Below are positions 26,521-35,224 of a stretch of DNA of 64,000 nucleotides, one piece after another; the first letter of the stretch is position 1; each line of letters begins with the position of its first letter. This stretch comes from Methylobacterium phyllostachyos (GTDB lineage: Bacteria > Pseudomonadota > Alphaproteobacteria > Rhizobiales > Beijerinckiaceae). The notes beneath the pieces are model-generated. The model saw only the letters and a list, made by a program, of their open reading frames with translations. It ran no database searches and was not told the DNA's origin. The stretch is taken from assembly GCF_900103445.1 (NCBI RefSeq), contig NZ_FNHS01000007.1, forward strand, positions 62,001 to 126,000, given 5' to 3'. The position numbers were made by a program, and so were the translations under genes.

Positions 26521-27603
26521 ATGCGCCGCCTGCATTTCGACGCCCTCAAACCCGTCTGCCCTGCCTGCCGCCGGGGGGCCCTGACGCTGGAGCCGGGCGC
26601 GGAGACGACAAGCAACGCGGTCGTGTCCGGAGTCCTGCGCTGCCGCGACGCGGCGTGCGGCCAGCGCTTTCCGATCATCGCGGGCGTACCGGTGCTGGTC
26701 CCGGATCTCACCGGATGGCTGTCGGCAAATCTCCACCACGTCCTGGCGAGCGACATCGAGAACGCGGCGGTGGAGGCGGTGGTCGGAGCGGTGGTCGGAC
26801 CGGAATCCGCCTTCAACCTCGCCCGGCAGCAGCAATCGCGCTACGCCCACGACCATTACGGTGACCTGTTCGACCGCGAGGCGAGCGCCACGGGACAGCT
26901 GCCCGGCAGCGTCCGGCGTGGCCAGGAGCAGGCGCTCCAGCGCCTCGGACCGGGAAGCGGACCGGGGCTCGATCTCGGCTGCGCCGCCGGACGGACCACC
27001 TTCGACTTGGCCACCAGTTGCGACCAGCCCGTGCTCGGCGTGGACGTGAACTGGCCGTTACTGCGCGTCGGCCGCGGCATCCTCGATCAGGGTCTGCTGC
27101 GCTACCCGCTCCGGCGCCTCGGCAACCGCTACGAACGCCGTGAGACCTATCTCTTCCCGCCCGGGGCCGACGCGGTGGATTTCTGGATCGCCGATGCCCA
27201 GTCTCTCCCCTTCGCAGACGACACGTTTCAGCGCATCCTGGCGCTGAACGTACTCGACTGCGTGCCGGACCCGGCGCGCCTCGTCGCGGAGGTCAGCCGG
27301 ATCCTGCGGCCGGCCGGCGACGTCGCCTTCGCGACGCCCCTCGATTGGGCTCCCCACATCACCCCGTCCACCGCCTGGATCGAGCGCCCGGATACTCTGG
27401 AGGCGATGATCGCGAAGGCCAGCCGCGGCGCCCCCGGTGCCAAACCCCTGACGTCGACTGGGCCGACCGTCGACCTGCCTTGGTCCGTACGGCTGCACGA
27501 CAACGCCACCATCACCTATCGCTCCAAGCTGGTGACGATGACCACCGCAGAGGGTGAGCGCCTCACGGCGGTTCGGAATCCCGATTGGATGACGGCGCAG
27601 TAG
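26521..27603 (+). CDS. Class I methyltransferase with N-terminal zinc-ribbon (Trm112-like)
   Basis: A 360-residue cytoplasmic protein. Residues 12-60 form a Trm112-like zinc ribbon with CPACRRG and RCRDAACGQRFPIIAGVPVL. The SAM-binding core starts near residue 150 with GLDLGCAAGRTTFDLA (motif I), followed by VLGVDVNWPLLRVGRG and the acidic FWIADAQSLPFADDTF. The last part keeps ILALNVLDCVPDPARLVAEV. The family (Trm112-domain fused to methyltransferase_11) contains many uncharacterised small-molecule methylases; the substrate is unknown. The ATG at 26521 is chosen because it begins the zinc ribbon. Confidence 0.85.
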   Translation: MRRLHFDALKPVCPACRRGALTLEPGAETTSNAVVSGVLRCRDAACGQRFPIIAGVPVLVPDLTGWLSANLHHVLASDIENAAVEAVVGAVVGPESAFNLARQQQSRYAHDHYGDLFDREASATGQLPGSVRRGQEQALQRLGPGSGPGLDLGCAAGRTTFDLATSCDQPVLGVDVNWPLLRVGRGILDQGLLRYPLRRLGNRYERRETYLFPPGADAVDFWIADAQSLPFADDTFQRILALNVLDCVPDPARLVAEVSRILRPAGDVAFATPLDWAPHITPSTAWIERPDTLEAMIAKASRGAPGAKPLTSTGPTVDLPWSVRLHDNATITYRSKLVTMTTAEGERLTAVRNPDWMTAQ

Positions 27604-27821
27604 GATCCGCGATACCCCGCACCCGCAGGGGTTCCGGGACCGACGGAAGCCCGACCGGGTGTGAACGAGGCCGCGGACCTCCGGCGCAGCCTTGGACAGG
27701 GCTGGCCCGGAACGGTGACCGGGATCGTCCCGGTCGGTCGCAGGCCCCGCGCGACGACGTACCCTTCGCGCGGGCCAACGATCACCGCATTCGAGATCGT
27801 GAGCCCCAGGGCCGCCCCCGA

Positions 27822-28010
27822 ACATCGGTCGGGTTCGCGAGCCTGACCCGCGACCTCCCTTTCATCTGCTACCGCGAGCGGGATCGGGCGCTGGCGAAGA
27901 TCCAGACCTTCCACCGCTGGCTGCTCAACGCGGAGGCGGCGAGCCCGGCCGGCATCGGCCTGACCGGCGCCGCGCTCCGTCGCGTAGGCGCGGGCGGGCG
28001 CGAATGGTAA
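27822..28010 (+). pseudogene. C-terminal remnant of a LysR-type regulator
   Basis: The frame reads SVGFASLTRDLPFICYRERD followed by RALAKIQTFHRWLLNAEAAS and a stop. This is the usual last strand and helix of LysR effector domains (GcvA-like: F-x-C/Y-x-x-R...F-x-x-WLL). No matching helix-turn-helix or start is found in the preceding 200 bases, so it is a fragment. The stretch 27604-27821 has no recognisable gene. Confidence 0.42.
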
Positions 28011-28093
28011 TCCCGGTCCCGCAACCGAGACCAAACGCGGCGGGCACGGGCCTCCGATCCCGACCGACCGCAGACAGCCCGGGAGGATCCGCC

Positions 28094-29470
28094 ATGTCCC
28101 TATTCGCCAAGCTGCAGAGGCGCGCGCAGGAGAGCCGGCCCGTCCGGGTAGGCCTGATCGGGGCCGGCAAGTTCGGCTCGATGTACCTGTCGCAGGCGCC
28201 CCGCACGCCGGGCATCCACCTGACCGGCCTCGCCGACCTCTCGCCGGACCGGGCTCGCCGGTCCCTGCAGCGGGTGGGCTGGGACGAGGCCCGCTTCGCG
28301 GCGCGCGGCCTGGAGGAGGCCGCGCAGGCCGGCACCACCTACGTCACCGACGACGCCGACGCGATGATCGCCAGTCCCTTCGTGGACATCGTGATCGACG
28401 CCACCGGCAGCCCGGCGGCCGGGATCCGCCACGCGCTCAAGGCCATCGCGCACGCCAAGCACATCGTGATGGTCAACGTCGAGGCCGACGTGCTCGCCGG
28501 GCCGCTGCTCGCGCGCAAGGCTGCCGAGGCCGGGGTGATCTACTCCATGGCCTCGGGCGACCAGCCGGCGCTGATCGCCGAATTGGTCGACTGGGCGCGG
28601 ACCATCGGGCTGGAGGTGATCTGCGCCGGCAAGGGCACCAAGTACCTGCCGGCCTACCACGCCTCCACGCCCGACACGGTCTGGGGCCATTACGGCTTCA
28701 GCGCCGAACAGGTGGCCGGGGGCGACTTCAACCCGCAGATGTTCAATTCCTTCCTCGACGGCACCAAGTCGGCCCTGGAGATGGCCGCTGTGGCCAATGC
28801 CTGCGGGCTCACCCCCCCGCGCGACGGCCTCGCCTTCCCGCCCTGCGGGGTCGACGACCTGCCGAGCGTCCTGCGGCCGGCGGCGGATGGCGGCTGCCTC
28901 ACCGAGCGCGGCACGGTGGAAGTGGTCTCCTCGCTGGAGCGGGACGGGCGGCCGGTCTTCCGGGACCTGCGCTGGGGCGTCTACGCGGTGTTCGAGGCGC
29001 CGAGTCCTTACGTGCGCGACTGCTTCGCCCAGTACGGCCTGAAGACCGACGAATCCGGCCGGTACGCGGCCACCTACAAGCCCTATCACCTGATCGGGCT
29101 GGAACTCGGGATCTCGGTGGCCTCCATCGCGGTCCGCGGCGAGGCCACGGGGGCCACCGGCGACTGGCGCGGCGACGTGGTGGCCACCGCCAAGCGGGCG
29201 CTGCGGGCCGGCGAGCGGCTCGACGGCGAGGGCGGCTTCACGGTCTACGGCAAGCTGGTTCCGGCGGCCGATTCTCTGGCCCAGGACGCGCTGCCGATCG
29301 GGCTCGCGCACGACATGGTGCTCAAGACCGACGTGCCCGCCGGCCAAGCGGTGCGCTGGAACGATGTCGCCTTCGATGATGGCCAGGAGGCGATCCGCAT
29401 CCGGCGCGCGATGGAGGATGTCTTTCGTGGGGAGTTGGGACTCGGTGGAGCGGCGCGGCCGGTCGGCTGA
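28094..29470 (+). CDS. NAD(P)-dependent oxidoreductase with C-terminal SAF domain
   Basis: A 458-residue protein. The N-terminal Rossmann fold has VRVGLIGAGKFGSMYLSQA and DIVIDATGSPAAGIRHALKA. The centre resembles homoserine dehydrogenase-like enzymes (LEVICAGKGTKYLPAYHAST). The C-terminal part from about residue 365 (LRAGERLDGEGGFTVYGKLV, then DVPAGQAVRWNDVAFDD) is an SAF domain, for which such proteins are sometimes misannotated as FlgA. It probably handles an acidic sugar or amino acid derivative; the substrate is unknown. The start at 28094 has GGGAGG about 7 bases upstream. Confidence 0.8.
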   Translation: MSLFAKLQRRAQESRPVRVGLIGAGKFGSMYLSQAPRTPGIHLTGLADLSPDRARRSLQRVGWDEARFAARGLEEAAQAGTTYVTDDADAMIASPFVDIVIDATGSPAAGIRHALKAIAHAKHIVMVNVEADVLAGPLLARKAAEAGVIYSMASGDQPALIAELVDWARTIGLEVICAGKGTKYLPAYHASTPDTVWGHYGFSAEQVAGGDFNPQMFNSFLDGTKSALEMAAVANACGLTPPRDGLAFPPCGVDDLPSVLRPAADGGCLTERGTVEVVSSLERDGRPVFRDLRWGVYAVFEAPSPYVRDCFAQYGLKTDESGRYAATYKPYHLIGLELGISVASIAVRGEATGATGDWRGDVVATAKRALRAGERLDGEGGFTVYGKLVPAADSLAQDALPIGLAHDMVLKTDVPAGQAVRWNDVAFDDGQEAIRIRRAMEDVFRGELGLGGAARPVG

Positions 29471-29559
29471 GCGCGACGCATCTTCCTCTGCCGCTACGAT
29501 CTTGACGCCTCGCCGGCCGAGGCACTCTCTCCTCCCCGGGCTTGCCCGGGATCGCTCGA

Positions 29560-29663
29560 GCTTGCGGGGAGGCGTTGGAGGTGGGGGTGGTGCAGGAGGC
29601 AACGCTGCGCCTCATCCTGAACCACCCCCACCCCTAACCCCTCCCGGCAAGGGGGAGGGGAAA
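29560..29663 (-). repeat. Interspersed repeat, family B, copy 1
   Basis: Read on the minus strand, it shares the blocks AGGGGTGGGGGTG, TCAGGATGAGGCGC and CACCxxCCCCACCTCCAACGCC with 33583-33695. It lies between convergent genes (29470 and 29687) and has strong self-pairing potential, so it may also work as a bidirectional terminator. Confidence 0.7.
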
Positions 29664-29686
29664 CGCGCTTGCTTCTCTGCGCCCGC

Positions 29687-31021
29687 TCACCCCTGCCGCG
29701 GCGCATGAGCCGCAGGCGGGCGCGTGCCGAGATGCCCGCGCAGGGTCCGGCCCTCATATTCCGTGCGGACGAGGCCCCGGCGGCGCAGTTCCGGCAGCAC
29801 CAGTTCGATGAAGTCGTCGAGCCCCCCGGGCAGGGTCGCCGGCATGATGTTGAAGCCGTCGGCGCCGTGCTTTTGGAAGCGCTCCTCCATCTCGTCCACG
29901 ATCTGGGCCGGTGTCCCGATGATCTGCGAATGGCCGCGCGCGCCCGCGATCCGCAGGTAGAGTTGGCGCAGGGTCAGCCCCTCCCGGCGGGCGAGGTCGA
30001 ACATCAACTGCTGGCGCGATTTGGCGCCGTTGGCCTCCGGCAGTTCCGGCACCGGCCCGTCCGGATCGTAGCCCGACAGGTCGAAGCTCCCGACCATCCG
30101 CTCCAGGAGCGCGAGGCCGACCACGGGGTCGATCAGGTCCTGGAGCGCCTCGAACTTCGCCCGCGCCTCCGCCTCGCTGCGGCCCACCACGGGGAACAGG
30201 CCCGGCATCACCTTCAGGTCGTCGCGATCCCGGCCGAAGCGGCCCATCCTGCCCTTCAGGTCGCCGTAGAACTCGGTCGCCTCGTCGAGCGTCTGGTTGG
30301 CGGTGAACACGATCTCGGCGGTGCGTGCCGCGAGATCCTTGCCGGGGCCCGACGCGCCCGCCTGCACCAGGACCGGCTGGCCTTGCGGCGTGCGCGAGAT
30401 GTTGAGCGGCCCCCGCACCTCGAAATGCGTGCCGCGGTGGTTCAGGGGGTGAAAACCGTCCGGTTTCGAGAACTGGCCGGATTCCTTGTCGATGATCACC
30501 GCCCCGTCGTCCCAGGTGTTCCACAGGCCGAGGACGACGTCGACGAACTCCTCCGCGCGCTCGTAGCGGTCGCCATGCTGCGCGATCCGGTCGGCGCCGA
30601 AATTGGCGGCCTCGGCATCCGTGGTCGAGGTCACGAGGTTCCAGCCGGCGCGGCCGCCGCTGAGATGGTCCAGGGAGGCGAACCGGCGGGCGACGTTGTA
30701 GGGCTCGTTGAAGCTCGTCGAGGTGGTGGCCACCAGCCCGATCCGGCTGGTCACCGCCGCCAGCGCCGAGAGCAGCGTCACCGGCTCGAAATGGGTCGAG
30801 CGCGCCGTCCGCTCGCTGGAGCGCAGGTTGCCGTCGCGGATGCCGCTCCCGTCCTCCAGGAACACGAGGTCGAACAGCGCCGCCTCGGCCTTCTGCGCCC
30901 AGCCGACGTAGCGTTCGAGGACGAGGCCGCCATCCGCCTCGCTCGACGGGTGGCGCCAGCCGGCGACATGGTGTCCGGTGGCGTAGAAGAAGGCGCCGAG
31001 GCGCAGCGTGTCGTGGCGCAT
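29687..31021 (-). CDS. Luciferase-like FMN-dependent monooxygenase (NtaA/SnaA/DszA family)
   Basis: A 444-residue TIM-barrel flavin enzyme that uses FMNH2 from a separate reductase. The N-terminus LGAFFYATGHHVAGWRHPSS and blocks LLSALAAVTSRIGLVATTST, SGGRAGWNLVTSTTDAEAAN and FGADRIAQHGDRYERAEEFV are diagnostic of the nitrilotriacetate/pristinamycin/dibenzothiophene monooxygenase group. VLVQAGASGPGKDLAARTAE follows. These enzymes oxidise small organic sulfur, nitrogen or alkane-type compounds; the substrate is not predictable. The ATG at 31021 is chosen over an upstream frame start. No flavin reductase is adjacent. Confidence 0.88.
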   Translation of the reverse strand: MRHDTLRLGAFFYATGHHVAGWRHPSSEADGGLVLERYVGWAQKAEAALFDLVFLEDGSGIRDGNLRSSERTARSTHFEPVTLLSALAAVTSRIGLVATTSTSFNEPYNVARRFASLDHLSGGRAGWNLVTSTTDAEAANFGADRIAQHGDRYERAEEFVDVVLGLWNTWDDGAVIIDKESGQFSKPDGFHPLNHRGTHFEVRGPLNISRTPQGQPVLVQAGASGPGKDLAARTAEIVFTANQTLDEATEFYGDLKGRMGRFGRDRDDLKVMPGLFPVVGRSEAEARAKFEALQDLIDPVVGLALLERMVGSFDLSGYDPDGPVPELPEANGAKSRQQLMFDLARREGLTLRQLYLRIAGARGHSQIIGTPAQIVDEMEERFQKHGADGFNIMPATLPGGLDDFIELVLPELRRRGLVRTEYEGRTLRGHLGTRPPAAHAPRQG

Positions 31022-31397
31022 GAACCGATGGGTCTCGTGGCAAGACGGCGGGGACCGGCGGGTTCGCCCATGTGAATCAGGCCGGCGGGCGGGATGCAAC
31101 CGCGGGTCGGCTCCGGGTCCGCGATCGAGAGGCGTCTTCTCCGGATTGGCCCGGGCAGAGGGTCGCGACGCTGCGATGCGGGAGGCCCGCGCGATCGCGT
31201 GTCTGTCCCGTCACCCGGCCTTCGCGGCCGGACGCGATCGCCGGACATGAATAGTGCCGAGTCTCCCGTGCGATAGCGATACTCGCGACGTTCTACCAAG
31301 GCGTGATTTGGAATTGTTTGCAACTTAGTGCAGTCTTGGGCCTGCAGAGAGCCGCCCCGCACGACAAGAAGGCTGGACGCTCGTGCGCGGAGGAACC
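31022..31397. other. Divergent intergenic region
   Basis: About 376 bases between the divergent monooxygenase and the molybdopterin oxidoreductase. No gene or clear regulator site is visible; it should hold two promoters. A GGAGG ribosome binding site lies at its right end before 31398. Confidence 0.5.
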
Positions 31398-33560
31398 ATG
31401 AACGAGATCGTCAAGCCGGACTCCCTGATCGTGGCCGAGGCCGAGAGCCTGACCGAGACCTTCTTCGGGGGCTGCCCGCACGATTGCCCCGACACCTGCT
31501 CCATGCTGTTCGACGTCAAGGACGGCCAGCTCCAGGGCGTGCGCGGCAACCCGGATCATCCGATGACCCGCGGCGGTCTCTGCGTGAAGCTGAAGGATTA
31601 CGAGAAGCGCCACTACCACCCGGACCGGCTACTCTACCCGATGAAGCGGGTCGGCCCGAAGGGGTCGAAGCAGTTCGAGCGGATCACCTGGGACGAGGCG
31701 CTGGACACCATCGTGTCGCGCTGGAAGGCGATCATCGACCAGCACGGCCCGCAGGCCATTGCGCCCTACAGCTATCTCGGCAACCAGGGGCTGGTGCACG
31801 GGCTGAACGGCGGCGATGCCTTCTTCAACCGCATGGGCGCCACCGTGACCGAGCGGACCTTCTGCGGCGAAGGTTCGTGCACGGCCTGGCTGCTCACGGT
31901 CGGCCCGACCGCGGGCCTCGACCCCGACAGCTACATCCACTCCAAGTACATCGTGATCTGGGCCTGCAACTCGGTCAGCACCAACCTGCACCATTGGGCG
32001 ATCGTGAAGGATGCCCAGAAGCAGGGTGCCAAGGTCGTGGTGATCGACGCCTACGCGTCCCGCACCGCCAAGGCAGCCGACTGGCACATCGCCCCGAAGC
32101 CCGGCACCGACGGCGCGCTCGCCATGGCGCTGATCAATTCGATCATCGCGCAGGGCCTCGTCGATCAGGATTACGTCGACAACCACACGATCGGCTTCGC
32201 GGAGCTGAAGGAGCGGGCCAGCACCCGCACGCCGGAATGGGCCGCGGAGATCACCGGCGTGCCCGCCGAGGACATCCGCAAGCTCGCCTACGCGATGGCG
32301 ACCGAGCAGCCGGTGGGCATCCGCATGGGCGTGGCGCTGGAGCGGCACTATGGCGGCGGCCAGACCATCCGGGCGGTGACCTGCATCCCGGCGCTCACCG
32401 GCGCGTGGCGCCATGTCGGCGGCGGCGTCACGCAGTTCGGCGTCTGGGAGCACCCGTACAAGTTCGATGTGATGTGCCGCCCCGACCTGATCCCGGAGGG
32501 CACCCGTGTCGTCTCGAACCTGCAGATCGGCCGCGCGCTGACCGGCGAGATGCAGCTCGACCCGCCGATCATGTCCATGATGTGCTGGAACTCGAACCCG
32601 GTCACGCAGGCGCCCGAGACCGACAAGATCGTCGCCGGGCTGATGCGGGAAGACCTGTTCCTGGTCTCGGCCGAGCACTTCATCTCGGACACGGCCTCCT
32701 ACGCCGACATCCTGCTGCCCGCCGCGATGGGTGCCGAGATGGAGGACATGATCCTGTCCTGGGGGCACCTCTACCTGACCTACAACACCAAGTGCGCCGA
32801 GGCGCCGGGCGAGGCGATCCCCAACAACGAGATCTTCCGACAGCTGGCGGCCCGGCTCGGCTTCGAGGAGGAGAACTTCAAGTGGAGCGACAGCGAGTGC
32901 CTTGAGCACTACGTCGACTGGTCCGCCCCGGCCTGCGCGGGCATCGACCTCGCCTACATGCGCGAGCACGGCTTCGCCCGGCTGAAGGTCGGCACGCCGG
33001 ACGACCGCGCGCCGCACAAGGACGGCAACTTCCCGACGCCGACCGGCAAGTGCATGCTGAAGGTCGAGGGCGCCACCAACTTCGTCGCGCCGCCGTTCCG
33101 GCAAATGTACGAGGGTTTTCAGCCCGGCGAGGCGCTCGATCCGCTGCCCGACTACCTCAGCCCGCGCGAGTCGCACACGAACGATCCCGAGCTGGCCAAG
33201 CGCTACCCGCTCAACATCGTCTCGCCCAAGAGCCACTACTTCCTGAACTCCTGCTACGCCAACATGGAGGACAAGCAGAAGGGCCAGGGCGAGCAGTTCG
33301 TACTGATCAACCAAGCCGATGCCGATGCCCGCGGCATCCGAGAGGGCGACCGGGTGAAGGTCGGCAACGACCGCGGCGCCTTCAAGGGCGTGGCGCGGAT
33401 CACCGACGACGTGAAGGCCGGCATCGTGGTGGCGACGCTCGGCTACTGGCGCCAGCTCAACGAGGGCACGGTCAACAGCATCTCCTCGTCGGCCTTCACC
33501 GACATGGGCCACGCGCCCTCGTTCTCGGACAATCTTGTCGAGGTCGCCCGGGCGAATTGA
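31398..33560 (+). CDS. Molybdopterin oxidoreductase with N-terminal 4Fe-4S site
   Basis: A 720-residue DMSO-reductase superfamily enzyme. Near the N-terminus GCPHDCPDTCSM plus the later LCVK supplies four cysteines for a 4Fe-4S cluster. The block ITWDEALDTIVSRWKAIIDQ and TERTFCGEGSC (a possible Mo-ligand region) follow, with ILLPAAMGAE and a C-terminal dinucleotide-binding domain (INQADADARGIREGDRVKV, ATLGYWR). The CPHDCPDTC type is common in a large branch of uncharacterised oxidoreductases. It has no Tat signal, so it is likely cytoplasmic. The ATG at 31398 with GGAGGA is clear. It is not in an operon with other subunits. Confidence 0.9.
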   Translation: MNEIVKPDSLIVAEAESLTETFFGGCPHDCPDTCSMLFDVKDGQLQGVRGNPDHPMTRGGLCVKLKDYEKRHYHPDRLLYPMKRVGPKGSKQFERITWDEALDTIVSRWKAIIDQHGPQAIAPYSYLGNQGLVHGLNGGDAFFNRMGATVTERTFCGEGSCTAWLLTVGPTAGLDPDSYIHSKYIVIWACNSVSTNLHHWAIVKDAQKQGAKVVVIDAYASRTAKAADWHIAPKPGTDGALAMALINSIIAQGLVDQDYVDNHTIGFAELKERASTRTPEWAAEITGVPAEDIRKLAYAMATEQPVGIRMGVALERHYGGGQTIRAVTCIPALTGAWRHVGGGVTQFGVWEHPYKFDVMCRPDLIPEGTRVVSNLQIGRALTGEMQLDPPIMSMMCWNSNPVTQAPETDKIVAGLMREDLFLVSAEHFISDTASYADILLPAAMGAEMEDMILSWGHLYLTYNTKCAEAPGEAIPNNEIFRQLAARLGFEEENFKWSDSECLEHYVDWSAPACAGIDLAYMREHGFARLKVGTPDDRAPHKDGNFPTPTGKCMLKVEGATNFVAPPFRQMYEGFQPGEALDPLPDYLSPRESHTNDPELAKRYPLNIVSPKSHYFLNSCYANMEDKQKGQGEQFVLINQADADARGIREGDRVKVGNDRGAFKGVARITDDVKAGIVVATLGYWRQLNEGTVNSISSSAFTDMGHAPSFSDNLVEVARAN

Positions 33561-33582
33561 GGCTCGGCTCGGGCGGACGGGC

Positions 33583-33695
33583 CGTCCCCCTCCCCCTTGT
33601 GGGGAGGGACCAGGGGTGGGGGTGCATCAGGATGAGGCGCGTCCGTGCCTTCTGCACCATCCCCACCTCCAACGCCGCCCCACGAGGGGAAGGAC
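33583..33695 (+). repeat. Interspersed repeat, family B, copy 2
   Basis: Contains CCCCCTCCCCCTTGTGGGGA, a GGGGTGGGGGTGCATCAGG stretch, then GATGAGGCGCGTCCGTGCC and CCATCCCCACCTCCAACGCC. It matches the other copy at 29560-29663 in reverse orientation, and again sits between convergent genes (33560 and 33719). Confidence 0.7.
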
Positions 33696-33718
33696 AGAAG
33701 CCCAGCGCGGCCAAGTCC

Positions 33719-34129
33719 CTATTGCCGCAGCGACTCCGGCTTCTGCCCGTCCGGCAGGATCTCCCGCAGGTGATCGTGCACCATGTCGGCGGTGAAGGGC
33801 TTGCCGATGAAGCGCGCGCCCTCCGGCATGTCGCCCGGTGCAGGCTGCACCTGCCCGGACGCCACCACGATGGCGATGTGCGGCCAGCGGCTGGCGGTCT
33901 CGCGTGCCACCGCGAAACCGTCCCGCGAGCCGGGCATCTGCACGTCGGTGAACAGCAGCGCGATCGCGGCGTGTTCCCGACCGAGCAGCGCGATGGCCCG
34001 GTCCCCGTCGCTGGCCTCGAGCGTGCGAAACCCGGCATCCGCCAAGATGTCCATCGCATCCATGCGAATGAGGCCGTCGTCATCGACGACGAGCGCGTAG
34101 GGCACCTGTGATGGGACTGGATCGCTCAT
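33719..34129 (-). CDS. Single-domain response regulator
   Basis: A 136-residue stand-alone receiver: YALVVDDDGLIRM acid pocket, phosphoacceptor D62 in FTDVQMPG and the conserved K110 in FIGKPFTADMVHD. There is no output domain, so it acts by protein contact or as a phosphate sink. It is encoded downstream of three coiled-coil genes on the same strand, 87 bases after the last of them, and may share their transcript. Family B repeat sits just behind it. Its cognate kinase is not identifiable here; the hybrid kinase at 55.7 kb already has its own receiver. Confidence 0.9.
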   Translation of the reverse strand: MSDPVPSQVPYALVVDDDGLIRMDAMDILADAGFRTLEASDGDRAIALLGREHAAIALLFTDVQMPGSRDGFAVARETASRWPHIAIVVASGQVQPAPGDMPEGARFIGKPFTADMVHDHLREILPDGQKPESLRQ

Positions 34130-34216
34130 CCCATATCAAGTCTTAACCCATGTCAAAGGTTCGCGGCGCACGTCGAATCGCCAGCGGCCGGCCGCCTGGC
34201 GTCCCGCCAAGTGGAT

Positions 34217-34675
34217 TCATTCTTTGTACGCGAGCCCGGGTCCGTCGCCGAACCGGGTGAGCAGATCCTCCAGGCGGACAGCAGCCATCTCGGCGCGCGA
34301 CGCCCGGTGCTCGGCATGGATGGCGCGGAACTCGGCTTCCATGCAGCGCGTGACGACGCGCTCGTAATCCGAGACGAGTTCCGAGAGCGTGCGCTCCAGG
34401 TTGGCGTTCCGGCGATCCATCCGCGACAGATGGGATTCGAGTTCGCGGATCGCCGCGTCCTTGAGGGTACGGTCCTCGTAGACCCGCCTGAAAAGGCCGC
34501 TCGCCCGCTGCTGGATGACGGCGCGCCACGCCTGGAACCCCTGGATCTGATCCCCGGCCTGACGGATCAGCGCGAGCGTCCGACGCGGATCGACGACGAA
34601 CGCGAGGCTCGGATCCCGCATCGGCGGAATCACCCCGGCGATCGCGTCGGGCTCTCTGGTCGTCGGGTGCGCCAT
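34217..34675 (-). CDS. Coiled-coil protein of unknown function (third of three)
   Basis: A 152-residue protein, largely helical. From about residue 45 it reads as a coiled coil (TLKDAAIRELESHLSRMDRR, then ANLERTLSELVSDYERVVTR) rich in Glu, Arg and Leu heptads. The N-terminus (MAHPTTREPDAIAGVIPP) is probably unstructured. It has no known domain. It lies 18 bases after the preceding coiled-coil gene on the same strand and appears to be the end of that operon. The shared architecture suggests these proteins assemble with each other (inference). Confidence 0.72.
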   Translation of the reverse strand: MAHPTTREPDAIAGVIPPMRDPSLAFVVDPRRTLALIRQAGDQIQGFQAWRAVIQQRASGLFRRVYEDRTLKDAAIRELESHLSRMDRRNANLERTLSELVSDYERVVTRCMEAEFRAIHAEHRASRAEMAAVRLEDLLTRFGDGPGLAYKE

Positions 34676-34693
34676 CGCCGCAGGAAACCGGAA

Positions 34694-35194
34694 CTACTCG
34701 GCCTCTTCGGGGGTGCTGGGCGCGGGGATGGGCTTGGCGCGGGCGCCGAAGGCCTCGACCGCGGCGTCGTGAAGGCGCACGAGCCAATCCTCGGCCTCCG
34801 CGGCCCGTGCCTCCGCCAGCCGGACGCGCTCCTCCGACCGGGCAAGGTTCTGGGCGCCTGTGGCGACCTCCTGCTCCAGGCGCCGGATCTCGAGATCGGC
34901 CTGCGCGACGACCTGGGCCAGCTGCGCCTCCAGTTCGGACGCCCGCTCCTCGCCGACCCGGATGGCCTCGCTGGCCTCCCGGATGAGGTCGACGGCCGAG
35001 GCCCATTCCCGGGTGGGGGCGGGGGCGACGCCTTCAGCCGGGCCGTCGATCGTGGCGACGGCCCCGTTCCGGCTTTCGAGGCCCAGGAAGCTGACCACCT
35101 TCTCGGGGGTCGCATCCGCCTTCGCCTGCCACGCGCGCATCATCACGTTCGGGCTGCCGTTATAGGCCGCGTCGATCGAAGCCCTATCGCTCAT
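34694..35194 (-). CDS. Coiled-coil protein of unknown function (second of three)
   Basis: A 166-residue acidic protein. Residues about 65-145 form a long predicted coiled coil (LIREASEAIRVGEERASELE, AQLAQVVAQADLEIRRLEQE, NLARSEERVRLAEARAAEAE). The N-terminus (MSDRASIDAAYNGSPNVMMR) and the Pro/Glu tail flank it. It starts 30 bases after the first coiled-coil gene, with GAGAGG upstream of the ATG. No family name can be given. Its order and spacing support a single transcript from upstream of 36760. Confidence 0.72.
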   Translation of the reverse strand: MSDRASIDAAYNGSPNVMMRAWQAKADATPEKVVSFLGLESRNGAVATIDGPAEGVAPAPTREWASAVDLIREASEAIRVGEERASELEAQLAQVVAQADLEIRRLEQEVATGAQNLARSEERVRLAEARAAEAEDWLVRLHDAAVEAFGARAKPIPAPSTPEEAE

Positions 35195-35224
35195 CGTTGG
35201 AACCTCTCGCAGGACAGCATCGGA

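Noticed and set aside
31629..33512. Minus-strand frame of 627 residues opposite the molybdopterin enzyme
   Set aside because: Same kind of mirror frame; no conserved motif.
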